Source: Spirochaetales bacterium (GTDB taxonomy: Bacteria; Spirochaetota; Spirochaetia; DSM-27196; SLST01). Taken from it: a DNA stretch of 6,352 nt. A program made the translations under genes and the position numbers. Positions 1 to 6,352 of the stretch are shown here, in pieces; within the stretch, counting starts at the first letter, position 1; every line of letters starts with the position of its first letter. Where the stretch lies: NCBI GenBank assembly GCA_007130265.1, contig SLST01000118.1, forward strand, positions 1-6,352. Reading direction: 5' to 3'. The notes beneath the pieces were generated by a model that had not been told where the DNA came from, did not search any database, and was given only the letters and a program-made list of their open reading frames with translations.

Positions 1-3000
1 CCGGCGCGTCCTGAAGGAGGCGCATGCCCGGGATCTCAAAGTGATTACCGAGCTCGTCATCAACCACACGTCGAATCAGCATCCCTGGTTCGAGCGAGCC
101 CGGCGGGCGAAGCCGGGGAGCTCCCACCGCGACTTCTACGTGTGGAGCGACGACCCGGGGAAGTTTCCCGATGCCCGCATCATATTCCAGGACTTCGAGA
201 CGTCGAACTGGACCTGGGATCCGGTGGCCGGATCGTACTACTGGCACCGCTTCTTCTCCCATCAGCCTGACCTCAGCTTTGACAATCCGGAAGTCGAGCG
301 CGCTCTGCTCGACGTGCTCGACTACTGGCTTGACATGGGCGTCGACGGCCTACGGCTCGATGCCGTCCCGTACCTCTATGAGCGGGAGGGAACGAACTGT
401 GAGAACCTCCCCGAGACGCACGCGCTGCTGAAGCGGATGCGGGCGCACGTGGACGAACGCTACGACGGCCGTATGCTGCTCGCCGAGGCGAACCAGTGGC
501 CGGAGGACGCAGTCGAGTACTTCGGGGACGACGACGAGTGCCACATGGCGTTTCACTTCCCGCTCATGCCCCGCCTGTTCATGAGTGTGCGCATGGAAGA
601 CAGTTTCCCGGTGATCGATATCCTCGAGCAGACGCCGGCGATACCCGTCGGCGCGCAATGGGGCATCTTTCTGCGCAACCACGACGAGCTTACGCTCGAG
701 ATGGTCACCGATGAGGAGCGCGACTACATGTACCGCGTCTACGCCCGTGATCCGCACCATCGGGTGAACCTTGGTATCCGTCGTCGCCTTGCGCCGCTCC
801 TGGAAAACGACCGACGCAAGCTCGAGCTGATGAACGTCCTGCTCCTCTCGCTGCCGGGGACTCCGGTCATCTACTATGGCGACGAGATCGGCATGGGCGA
901 TAACGTCTACCTTGGGGATCGAAACGGCGTGCGGACTCCCATGCAGTGGACGCCGGATCGCAATGCGAGTTTCTCGGCGGCCAATCCGCAGAGCCTTTAT
1001 CTGCCGGTCATCATCGACCCGGAGTACCACTACGAGCAGGTCAACGTGGAGACACAGCAGGGAAACAGCTCGTCGCTCCTGTGGTGGATGAAGCGCCTGA
1101 TCGCGACCCGGCGCCGGTACCGGGCCTTCAGCCGCGGCACGATCCGTTTCGTCGGGACGAACAACACGCACATCTTCGCCTTCGTGCGCGAGTACGACGA
1201 CGAGACGGTTCTCGTGATCGCGAACTTCAGCCGGTACAGCCAGTCGGCCGAGCTCTACCTCGAGGACTTCGCCGAGCACGTGCCGGAAGAGATCTTTTCG
1301 CAGGCCCAGTTCCCTCCGATCACCGAGCGTCCCTATACGATCATGATCGGTTCGAGCGACTACTACTGGTTCGTCCTGAGGAAGCTCGCCGAAGGTGACG
1401 GCCAGATCGGCGGCGTCGGTCCGATCTCCGTAGGCCTGACGCAACGCGACTGGAGCAGCTTTTCACCCAAAGTGCGTGATCTGCTTCAAGATAGGGTCTT
1501 GCGCCCGTACATCGCGTCGAGCCGGTGGTTCCGGGAGAAGAGCGAGACGATCCGGCGCGTCCGGATAGAAGACTCCGGTCCTATCGGACCGGCGGATTCC
1601 CGCGGTTGGATTCTGCTAGTGCGCCTCGATCTCCCACACGATAGATCCGAAGTATACGCGCTGGTGGTCGCGCACGCCGGTACGACCGAGGCGCAGCGCA
1701 TCGCCGAGGAAAACCCCGCGGCGATCATCTGCCGGCTTGGGACCGAAGGCGAAGACGGAGCGCTGTACGACGGCGTGTACAGTCCGACGATCCGGTCCGC
1801 GCTCTTTGCGCTCTTCACGGGACGGAGGAAGTGGAAGACGAAACGCGGTGAAGTCGTCGTGCGGCGGGGGAAACAACTGTCTCGTCTGACGAAGAAGGTG
1901 GATGATCCCTCGGTGAGTCGGGTGCTCAACGTTGAGCAGTCGAACTCGAGCATCCTGTACTCTGACGCTCTCTTCCTCAAGTTCTTCCGCAAGATCGAGG
2001 AGGGCGTGAGCCCTGAGGTTGAGTTGTTGCAGTATCTCACCGATCACGGCCGGTTCGATCATGTTCCTTCGTACGCCGGCAGCCTCGAGTATGTGCGTGC
2101 GAAACGCGAGGGCGCCGCCGTCGGGCTGCTCGTGAGTTTCGAGGGCAGTCAGGGCGACTGCTGGTCCTATGCGACCTCGACGGTCGATCGCTTTTTCGAC
2201 GCCGTGCTCGAGCTTCCGGACGCCGAACCGGTACCGGCTCCCCGTTCGCTCTTCGAGGGGGGGCTCCAGGCGGTTCCCGAAGAGTTGCTCGACCTGGCCG
2301 ACGGGCTGTTCTTCGAAATGATGTCGCTCCTCGGTCGCCGTACCGGAGAGTTCCACCTCGCGCTCGCCACGTCGCAGGGTCGTCCGGAGCTTGACCCCGA
2401 GCCGTTCAGCAAGCTCTACCAGCGCTCGGCGTACCAGAGTCTGCGCAGTCAGATCCGCAGGACGATGAGCATCGCGCGCCGCGCGTCGCGTCGCCTCGAC
2501 GGGGCGGGTCGCGAGCTCGTCGATCGGTTCGTCGCTTCTGAGGCAGTTATGCTCGACTTCATCGCACGGATCACCGATCATCGAATCCAGGCCGAGAAGA
2601 TCCGTATCCACGGCGACTATCACCTTGGCCAGGTACTGTTTACCGGGCGCGACTTCGTGATCATCGATCTCGAGGGTGAGCCGGCCCGGACCCTGAGCGA
2701 GCGCCGGCTGAAGTACAGCGCCTTCCGCGACGTCGCGGGGATGATCCGCAGCTTCCACTACGCGGTATCCTCCCGATTTCTCGAGCGAGCCGACCTGCGG
2801 CCCGAGGACCGCAGCACGCTCGAGCCGTGGCTCGAGGCCTGGTACGGCCACGTCTCGTCGACCTTTCTCGAGTCGTACATGCAGACCGTAGACGGCGCCG
2901 GGTTCGTGCCTTCGGACCCCGCGGATGCAGAGCTGCTGCTGAATCTCTTCATCCTGGAGAAGGCAGTCTATGAGATCGGGTACGAGATCAACAACCGTCC

Positions 3001-3067
3001 CGATTGGCTGATGATCCCGCTTCGCGGCGTGAGCTTCGTGCTCGACAAGCTCGAGGAGCAATCGTGA
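1..3067 (+). CDS. treS-mak: Trehalose synthase-maltokinase fusion (TreS-Mak), 5' partial
   Basis: Bifunctional cytosolic enzyme. The TreS part interconverts trehalose and maltose, and the Mak part uses ATP to make maltose-1-phosphate for the GlgE glucan pathway. The first full codon is at base 2 (numbered residue 1), and 1021 residues are visible. The frame is open to the left edge with conserved TreS sequence (AHARDLKVITELVINHTS), so the GTG at 41 is internal and roughly 120 N-terminal residues are missing. TreS spans about residues 1-460: GH13 nucleophile D120 (GLRLDAVPYL), acid/base E162 (LLAEANQ), stabiliser D228 (RNHDELTLE), and the TreS hallmarks EREGTNCENLPETH (127-140) and PMQWTPDRNA (313-322). 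A linker of about 20 residues follows. Mak spans about 480-1021: RWFREK cap motif (508-513), EQSNSSILY (645-653), probable ATP-contacting K660 (FLKFFR), catalytic-loop HGDYHLGQ with D872, metal-binding IDLEGEP (D889, E891), RDVAGMIRSF, and NNRPDW near the C-terminus. All key residues of both domains are present, so both activities are likely. The TreS-Mak fusion is a known architecture. The stop overlaps the treZ start by 4 bases. Confidence 0.97.
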   Translation, partial: RRVLKEAHARDLKVITELVINHTSNQHPWFERARRAKPGSSHRDFYVWSDDPGKFPDARIIFQDFETSNWTWDPVAGSYYWHRFFSHQPDLSFDNPEVERALLDVLDYWLDMGVDGLRLDAVPYLYEREGTNCENLPETHALLKRMRAHVDERYDGRMLLAEANQWPEDAVEYFGDDDECHMAFHFPLMPRLFMSVRMEDSFPVIDILEQTPAIPVGAQWGIFLRNHDELTLEMVTDEERDYMYRVYARDPHHRVNLGIRRRLAPLLENDRRKLELMNVLLLSLPGTPVIYYGDEIGMGDNVYLGDRNGVRTPMQWTPDRNASFSAANPQSLYLPVIIDPEYHYEQVNVETQQGNSSSLLWWMKRLIATRRRYRAFSRGTIRFVGTNNTHIFAFVREYDDETVLVIANFSRYSQSAELYLEDFAEHVPEEIFSQAQFPPITERPYTIMIGSSDYYWFVLRKLAEGDGQIGGVGPISVGLTQRDWSSFSPKVRDLLQDRVLRPYIASSRWFREKSETIRRVRIEDSGPIGPADSRGWILLVRLDLPHDRSEVYALVVAHAGTTEAQRIAEENPAAIICRLGTEGEDGALYDGVYSPTIRSALFALFTGRRKWKTKRGEVVVRRGKQLSRLTKKVDDPSVSRVLNVEQSNSSILYSDALFLKFFRKIEEGVSPEVELLQYLTDHGRFDHVPSYAGSLEYVRAKREGAAVGLLVSFEGSQGDCWSYATSTVDRFFDAVLELPDAEPVPAPRSLFEGGLQAVPEELLDLADGLFFEMMSLLGRRTGEFHLALATSQGRPELDPEPFSKLYQRSAYQSLRSQIRRTMSIARRASRRLDGAGRELVDRFVASEAVMLDFIARITDHRIQAEKIRIHGDYHLGQVLFTGRDFVIIDLEGEPARTLSERRLKYSAFRDVAGMIRSFHYAVSSRFLERADLRPEDRSTLEPWLEAWYGHVSSTFLESYMQTVDGAGFVPSDPADAELLLNLFILEKAVYEIGYEINNRPDWLMIPLRGVSFVLDKLEEQS
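1575..1592. repeat. Short perfect inverted repeat inside treS-mak
   Basis: CCGGTCC and GGACCGG (7 bp each) flank a 4-base TATC loop, forming a potential stem-loop in the mRNA. It lies about 40 codons into the maltokinase part, just after the RWFREK motif. There is no U-tract, so it does not look like an intrinsic terminator. In a GC-rich coding sequence it may be chance; no function is assigned. Confidence 0.35.
3053..3058 (+). promoter_or_regulatory. Ribosome-binding site for treZ (decides the GTG start)
   Basis: GAGGAG lies 5 bases before the GTG at 3064, inside the last codons of treS-mak. It supports the GTG as the treZ start over the in-frame ATG at 3004. The ATG would add 20 residues that overlap treS-mak by 64 bases and resemble no TreZ N-terminus. 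The GTGA overlap (3064-3067) suggests that ribosomes ending treS-mak restart on treZ. Confidence 0.8.
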
Positions 3068-4938
3068 GCCGGCGAGCTCCACCCGGCGCGGTGGTGAACG
3101 GGGACGGCTCGGTTTCCTTCATGCTCTGGGCACCTCGCTGCAAGTCGGTCGAGCTCATCCTCGTCGAAGACGACGAGGCGATCGCGATGGAGTCCGACGC
3201 CGACGGGTACTACTCGCTCGTGACCGACCGGGCGGAGGCCGGATCGCGCTATCTCTACCGGACCCGGGACGGGAGCTTCCCGGACCCCGCGAGCAGGTTC
3301 CAGCCTGACGGCGTGCACGGCCCGTCGCAGGTGGTCGATTTCTCGTCGCTCGCCTGGACCGACGACGAGTTCGAGCCGCCGGCTCTCGCCGAGTTCGTGA
3401 TCTACGAGCTTCACGTGGGGACCTTCACCCCTGAGGGAACCTTCGCCGCGGCGGCCGAACGGTTGTCCGAGCTTTCGGAGCTTGGGGTCACCGCGGTCGA
3501 GGTCATGCCCATCGCGGAGTTCGCCGGTGAGCGGAACTGGGGGTACGACGGCGTCTCGCTGTACGCGGCAGAGAGCAGCTACGGAGGACCGGTGGAGTTC
3601 GCGCGATTTGTCGACCGCGCCCACGCTGTCGGGCTCGCCGTGCTTCTCGACGTCGTGTTCAACCACTTCGGTCCTGAGGGCAATTACTCGGGCCAGTTCG
3701 GGACGTACACGACGGAGCGCTACCGCACGCCGTGGGGCGATGCGATCAACGTCGACGGCGCGGGGAGCGATGAGGTGCGCCGATTCTTCCTCGGATGCCT
3801 CGACCACTGGATGCGCGATTGCCATGTCGACGGCTTCAGGTTCGACGCGATCCACGAAATCCACGACGAGAGCGCCGTCCGCTTCCTGCTCGAGGCGACC
3901 ACCTTTGTGCGGACCGTGGGCCGGGAAACGGGACGGGAGCGCATCGCCATCGCGGAGAGCGACCTCAACGACCGGCGTGTCGTCGAGTCGGGTTCGAGCG
4001 GAGGATTCGGGATGCACGCGGCCTGGGCGGACGACTTCCACCACGCGGTGCACGCGCATCTGACCGGAGAACGCAACGGGTACTACGCCGACTTCGGACC
4101 GATCGACCACGTCGCGCGCGCGGTCGGGAGGGGATGGAGCTACCGGTGGGACTACTCGCCGGCTCGAGGGCGACGGCACGGGAACGACCCCTCCGGGCTG
4201 CCGGGCCGGGCTTTCGTCTTCTGCACGCAGAACCACGATCAGGTGGGAAACCGGATGCTCGGTGAGCGCATGCGTGTGCTCGCCGGCCCAGCCGCCGATC
4301 GTGCCTCTCGCGCCCTGCTGCTGCTCCTCCCCTATCTCCCGCTCCTGTTCATGGGACAGGAATATGGCGAAGAGCGTCCCTTTCTTTATTTTGTCGACCA
4401 TACCGATGCGGCGCTCCTCGAAGCGACGAGGGAAGGCCGCAGGCGCGAGTTCGCAGCCTTCCATGCGGAGGGAGCCCCGCCCGACCCGGGGGCCCCCGAG
4501 ACGCGCGAGGGCAGCGTCCTCGCCCGGCCGGCAGCCGGTGATCGAAGCGCTGCGCAGGAGCTTACGCTCACCGCGGACCTCCTTGGCCTGCGGCGGCGGT
4601 ACGACTGTTTCCGGCCGGCCGGGGAGGAATCGCCCGAGGTCGAGCGCCAAGTTCGAACCAGTGGGACGGTACTCCTCGTGGAGCTGTCGGCCGCGGAATC
4701 CGTCGGGCTCGTCGTCGTGAACCTTGGCGATGCGGCGGCGCAGATCGTGCCGGCGTCGGTCCTCGGACAAACCGTATGGGAGGCAGGCGAGGACGGCAGA
4801 GCACCCGCCGTCGTCTGTTCGCTTGGCGATCCCGGGTGCGTCGGTAGCCGCTTCGACGATACCGGAGAACTGGATCTTCGACCCTGGGATCTCGTCGCGG
4901 CGGTCGGGCCGCGGGGGAGGCTCGCATCACGCCGCTGA
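3064..4938 (+). CDS. treZ: Maltooligosyltrehalose trehalohydrolase (TreZ)
   Basis: Cytosolic GH13_10 enzyme that hydrolyses the alpha-1,4 bond next to the terminal trehalose unit of maltooligosyltrehalose, releasing trehalose. It is the second step of the TreY-TreZ route. 624 aa from GTG, about the usual family length or slightly longer. Domains: an N-terminal CBM48-like beta-sandwich (about 1-95, with FMLWAPRCKSVEL), the barrel (about 105-470), and a C-terminal beta domain (about 490-624). Motifs: ELHVGTFTPEGTF from 115, NWGYDGV, region I DVVFNH (196-201), nucleophile D261 (FRFDAIHEI), acid/base E298 (IAESDLND), stabiliser D392 (QNHDQVGNR). The TreZ-specific segments ADDFHHAVHAHLTGERNGYYADF and MGQEYGE...FLYFVDHTD separate it from the branching enzyme GlgB. 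The first half of the C-terminal region (about 4440-4560) is very GC-rich and the most diverged part. The gene is complete and the triad is intact. It overlaps treS-mak by 4 bases and overlaps the presumed treY start by 4-13 bases. Confidence 0.96.
   Translation: MSRRAPPGAVVNGDGSVSFMLWAPRCKSVELILVEDDEAIAMESDADGYYSLVTDRAEAGSRYLYRTRDGSFPDPASRFQPDGVHGPSQVVDFSSLAWTDDEFEPPALAEFVIYELHVGTFTPEGTFAAAAERLSELSELGVTAVEVMPIAEFAGERNWGYDGVSLYAAESSYGGPVEFARFVDRAHAVGLAVLLDVVFNHFGPEGNYSGQFGTYTTERYRTPWGDAINVDGAGSDEVRRFFLGCLDHWMRDCHVDGFRFDAIHEIHDESAVRFLLEATTFVRTVGRETGRERIAIAESDLNDRRVVESGSSGGFGMHAAWADDFHHAVHAHLTGERNGYYADFGPIDHVARAVGRGWSYRWDYSPARGRRHGNDPSGLPGRAFVFCTQNHDQVGNRMLGERMRVLAGPAADRASRALLLLLPYLPLLFMGQEYGEERPFLYFVDHTDAALLEATREGRRREFAAFHAEGAPPDPGAPETREGSVLARPAAGDRSAAQELTLTADLLGLRRRYDCFRPAGEESPEVERQVRTSGTVLLVELSAAESVGLVVVNLGDAAAQIVPASVLGQTVWEAGEDGRAPAVVCSLGDPGCVGSRFDDTGELDLRPWDLVAAVGPRGRLASRR
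4487..4498. repeat. 12-bp perfect GC palindrome inside treZ
   Basis: CGGGGGCCCCCG is self-complementary with no spacer. It encodes part of a Pro-Asp-Pro-Gly-Ala-Pro stretch in a local GC peak (about 75% over 4441-4560, counted by hand). It most likely follows from GC-rich codon choice in a loop region rather than from a functional site. Confidence 0.3.
4913..4920 (+). promoter_or_regulatory. Ribosome-binding site for treY
   Basis: GGGGGAGG near the 3' end of treZ is a strong anti-SD match. It is 5 bases before ATC (4926), 8 before ACG (4929) and 14 before CTG (4935), the treY-frame codons that could start the protein. The 5-base spacing to ATC is the same as the treZ GAGGAG-GTG spacing. No ATG, GTG or TTG in the treY frame lies between the upstream in-frame stop (TAG, 4845-4847) and ATG 5070. 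Confidence 0.65.
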
Positions 4939-6352
4939 GCGCAACGTACCGGCTGCAGTTCTGCTCCGAGTTCACCTTCGCTGACGCCGAGCCGATCGTT
5001 CCCTATCTCTCGCGGCTCGGTGTCAGTCATATCTACGCCTCGCCTGTTTTCCGCTCGCGGCCGGGAAGCATGCACGGGTACGACGTGCTCGACCACAACG
5101 AGATCAACGAGGAGCTTGGGGGTCGCGACGGATTCGAGTCACTCGTAGCGTGCGCGCACGATCACGAGCTCGGATGGATTCAGGACGTCGTCCCGAACCA
5201 CATGGCCTACTCGCCTGAGAACCCGATGCTGCTCGATCTGTTCGAGAATGGTGAGAGGAGCCGCTACCGCACGTTCTTCGACATCGAATGGCAGCCTCCT
5301 TCGGTCGCCATGAACGGGCGCGTGGTCGCGCCGTTTCTCGGCGATCTGTACGGCGAGGTGCTCGACCGGGGAGAGCTCTCGCTCGAGTACGGCGAGGAAG
5401 GGTTTGCGATCCGGTACTACCAGATGCGGTTTCCCCTCCGTATCGAGACGTATCGCGACGTGCTCGTACGCCGGCTCGACGAGCTCGAGCGGCGGCTCGG
5501 CAGGGAGCATCCCGACGCGCTGAAGCTGCTCGGCGTCCTGTACACGCTCGAGAGCCTGCAGGATGAGGACGACGCGGGCGCGCGGGCAGACAAGGTCGGC
5601 TTCGTGAAGCGGATGCTCTTTGAGCTCTACCGCGGCAGCAGAACGGTCCGCTCGTACCTCGAGGCGAGCGTCGGCGACTTCAACGGAACACCGAACGATC
5701 CGGACTCATTCACGCCGCTGAACGAGTTGCACTGGAAGCAGGTGTACCGCCTCGCATACTGGAAGGTTGCAAACGAAGAGATTAACTATCGTAGGTTCTT
5801 CAGCATCAACGACCTGATCTGCCTGCGAATCGAGCGCGAGGAGGTGTTCGATCACGCGCATCGTCTGCTGTTCGAGCTCGTGGACGAGCGGAAGATCGAC
5901 GGGCTGCGGGTTGATCACATCGACGGACTGTACGAGCCCGGGGAATACCTCGAACGACTCCGGTCACGGCTCGGCGAGCGCCCTCTCTGGGTGGAGAAGA
6001 TCCTTCATCCCGGGGAGCAGTTGCCGGAGCACTGGCCGGTCGACGGGACCACCGGGTACGATACGCTCAACATGGTCAACGGGCTCTTCGTGGATGAACG
6101 AAGAGCGAAGCGTATCGTCTCGTTCTACCGGGGGCTCACGGGCAATCGAGAGGAGTACGAGACCGCGCTCTACGACCGCAAACGGCTGATCCTCACCACG
6201 CAGATGTCCGGCGACCTCGACAACCTCACGCGCTACGTCCGGCGGGTCGTGGGTGACGACCGTCACGGGATCGACATCACGGCGCCGAGCCTCAAGCGGG
6301 CGCTCGGCGAGGTGATGGTCTATCTCCCGGTCTACCGCACCTACGTCACCGA
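4926..6352 (+). CDS. treY: Maltooligosyltrehalose synthase (TreY), 3' partial, non-canonical start
   Basis: Cytosolic GH13_26 enzyme that isomerises the reducing-end alpha-1,4 bond of maltodextrins to an alpha-1,1 bond, giving maltooligosyltrehalose for TreZ. The frame is open from 4848 to the right edge, with about 475 codons visible. Numbering from ATC 4926: SATYRLQF (5-12), SPVFRSRPGSMHGYDV, NEELGG, region I DVVPNHMA (87-94), FFDIEW, APFLG-YGEVL, INYRRFFSINDL, nucleophile D330 (GLRVDHIDGLYEP), acid/base E357 (WVEKILHPGEQLPEHWPV), GTTGYD. The third catalytic Asp lies beyond the window. About 240 residues separate region I from the nucleophile, which fits the long bacterial TreY form and is longer than the archaeal enzyme as I recall it. 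The start is uncertain: the homologous N-terminus (Met-x-Ser-Ala-Thr-Tyr-Arg-Leu type) falls at 4926-4940, where only ATC, ACG and CTG exist. I place the start at ATC because of the RBS spacing; CTG 4935 (CTGA overlap with the treZ stop) is a strong alternative. ATG 5070 would remove about 48 conserved residues and is unlikely. Confidence 0.94.
   Translation, partial: MTPLSATYRLQFCSEFTFADAEPIVPYLSRLGVSHIYASPVFRSRPGSMHGYDVLDHNEINEELGGRDGFESLVACAHDHELGWIQDVVPNHMAYSPENPMLLDLFENGERSRYRTFFDIEWQPPSVAMNGRVVAPFLGDLYGEVLDRGELSLEYGEEGFAIRYYQMRFPLRIETYRDVLVRRLDELERRLGREHPDALKLLGVLYTLESLQDEDDAGARADKVGFVKRMLFELYRGSRTVRSYLEASVGDFNGTPNDPDSFTPLNELHWKQVYRLAYWKVANEEINYRRFFSINDLICLRIEREEVFDHAHRLLFELVDERKIDGLRVDHIDGLYEPGEYLERLRSRLGERPLWVEKILHPGEQLPEHWPVDGTTGYDTLNMVNGLFVDERRAKRIVSFYRGLTGNREEYETALYDRKRLILTTQMSGDLDNLTRYVRRVVGDDRHGIDITAPSLKRALGEVMVYLPVYRTYVT

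Noticed and set aside
14..44. AAGGAGG followed by an ATG (24) six-codon ORF ending in TGA that overlaps a GTG at 41, looking like a leader peptide coupled to a treS start
   Set aside because: The treS frame is open through bases 2-40 and encodes conserved TreS residues (AHARDLKVITEL). A start at 41 would remove the first strands of the catalytic barrel. The signal comes from Lys-Glu codons.
350..1444. 364-codon minus-strand open frame antisense to TreS
   Set aside because: Composition reflects the TreS codons on the other strand, with no recognisable family.
2257..2263. Run of seven G in treS-mak as a possible frameshift site
   Set aside because: The maltokinase frame is intact on both sides with conserved motifs, so nothing suggests slippage or a sequence error here.
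3004..3063. In-frame ATG upstream of treZ giving a 644-aa protein
   Set aside because: The added 20 residues overlap the conserved C-terminus of Mak in another frame and do not resemble a TreZ N-terminus. GTG 3064 has a well-placed SD and a GTGA overlap.
1616..3082. 488-codon minus-strand open frame antisense to the maltokinase part
   Set aside because: Same reasoning: low-complexity complement of a well-supported gene, with no motif.
2968..4770. 600-codon open frame on the minus strand
   Set aside because: It lies antisense to treZ and the end of treS-mak, has no recognisable domain, and is rich in Arg, Val and His as expected from the complement of a GC-rich gene. The + strand shows complete catalytic motifs.
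5070..5072. ATG as the treY start
   Set aside because: It would delete SATYRLQF through SPVFRSRPGS, which are conserved in TreY, and the upstream sequence is open and clearly homologous back to about 4938.
1..6352. Frequent CTCGAG and GAGCTC hexamers as a possible dispersed repeat
   Set aside because: They fall on Leu-Glu and Glu-Leu codon pairs (CTC, GAG) favoured by the codon bias, with no regular spacing or flanking conservation.

Overview
The window is GC-rich (low to mid 60s % by eye) and codes on the + strand from end to end. It holds three consecutive genes of trehalose / alpha-glucan metabolism, and no non-coding stretch longer than a few bases. I see no RNA gene, mobile element, CRISPR array, promoter or terminator. 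The organism cannot be named from the sequence. A TreS-maltokinase fusion next to a long-form TreY suggests a high-GC, probably Gram-negative bacterium (this arrangement is familiar from proteobacteria and some other phyla), but this is only an inference.

Layout. (1) Bases 1-3067: a trehalose synthase (GH13_16) fused to a maltokinase (Mak/Pep2). The first part of the TreS barrel lies off the left edge. (2) Bases 3064-4938: treZ, maltooligosyltrehalose trehalohydrolase (GH13_10), complete at 624 aa. It starts at a GTG that overlaps the previous stop as GTGA, behind a GAGGAG ribosome-binding site. (3) About 4926-6352: treY, maltooligosyltrehalose synthase (GH13_26), open through the right edge, with about 475 codons visible. 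treY has no ATG, GTG or TTG where its conserved N-terminus begins. The candidates are ATC (4926), ACG (4929) and CTG (4935), and the last overlaps the treZ stop as CTGA.

How the genes work together. From knowledge of the families, TreY isomerises the reducing end of linear alpha-1,4-glucans to a trehalose unit and TreZ releases trehalose. TreS interconverts trehalose and maltose, and the fused Mak domain phosphorylates maltose to maltose-1-phosphate, the donor for GlgE. The three genes therefore link glucan breakdown to trehalose with trehalose recycling to a glucan precursor. The overlapping junctions indicate one polycistronic unit with coupled translation. No glgE or glgB is in the window; they may lie outside it.

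No new system is evident. The most interesting points are the non-canonical (or frameshift/fusion-type) treZ-treY junction and the tight treS-mak/treZ/treY grouping.
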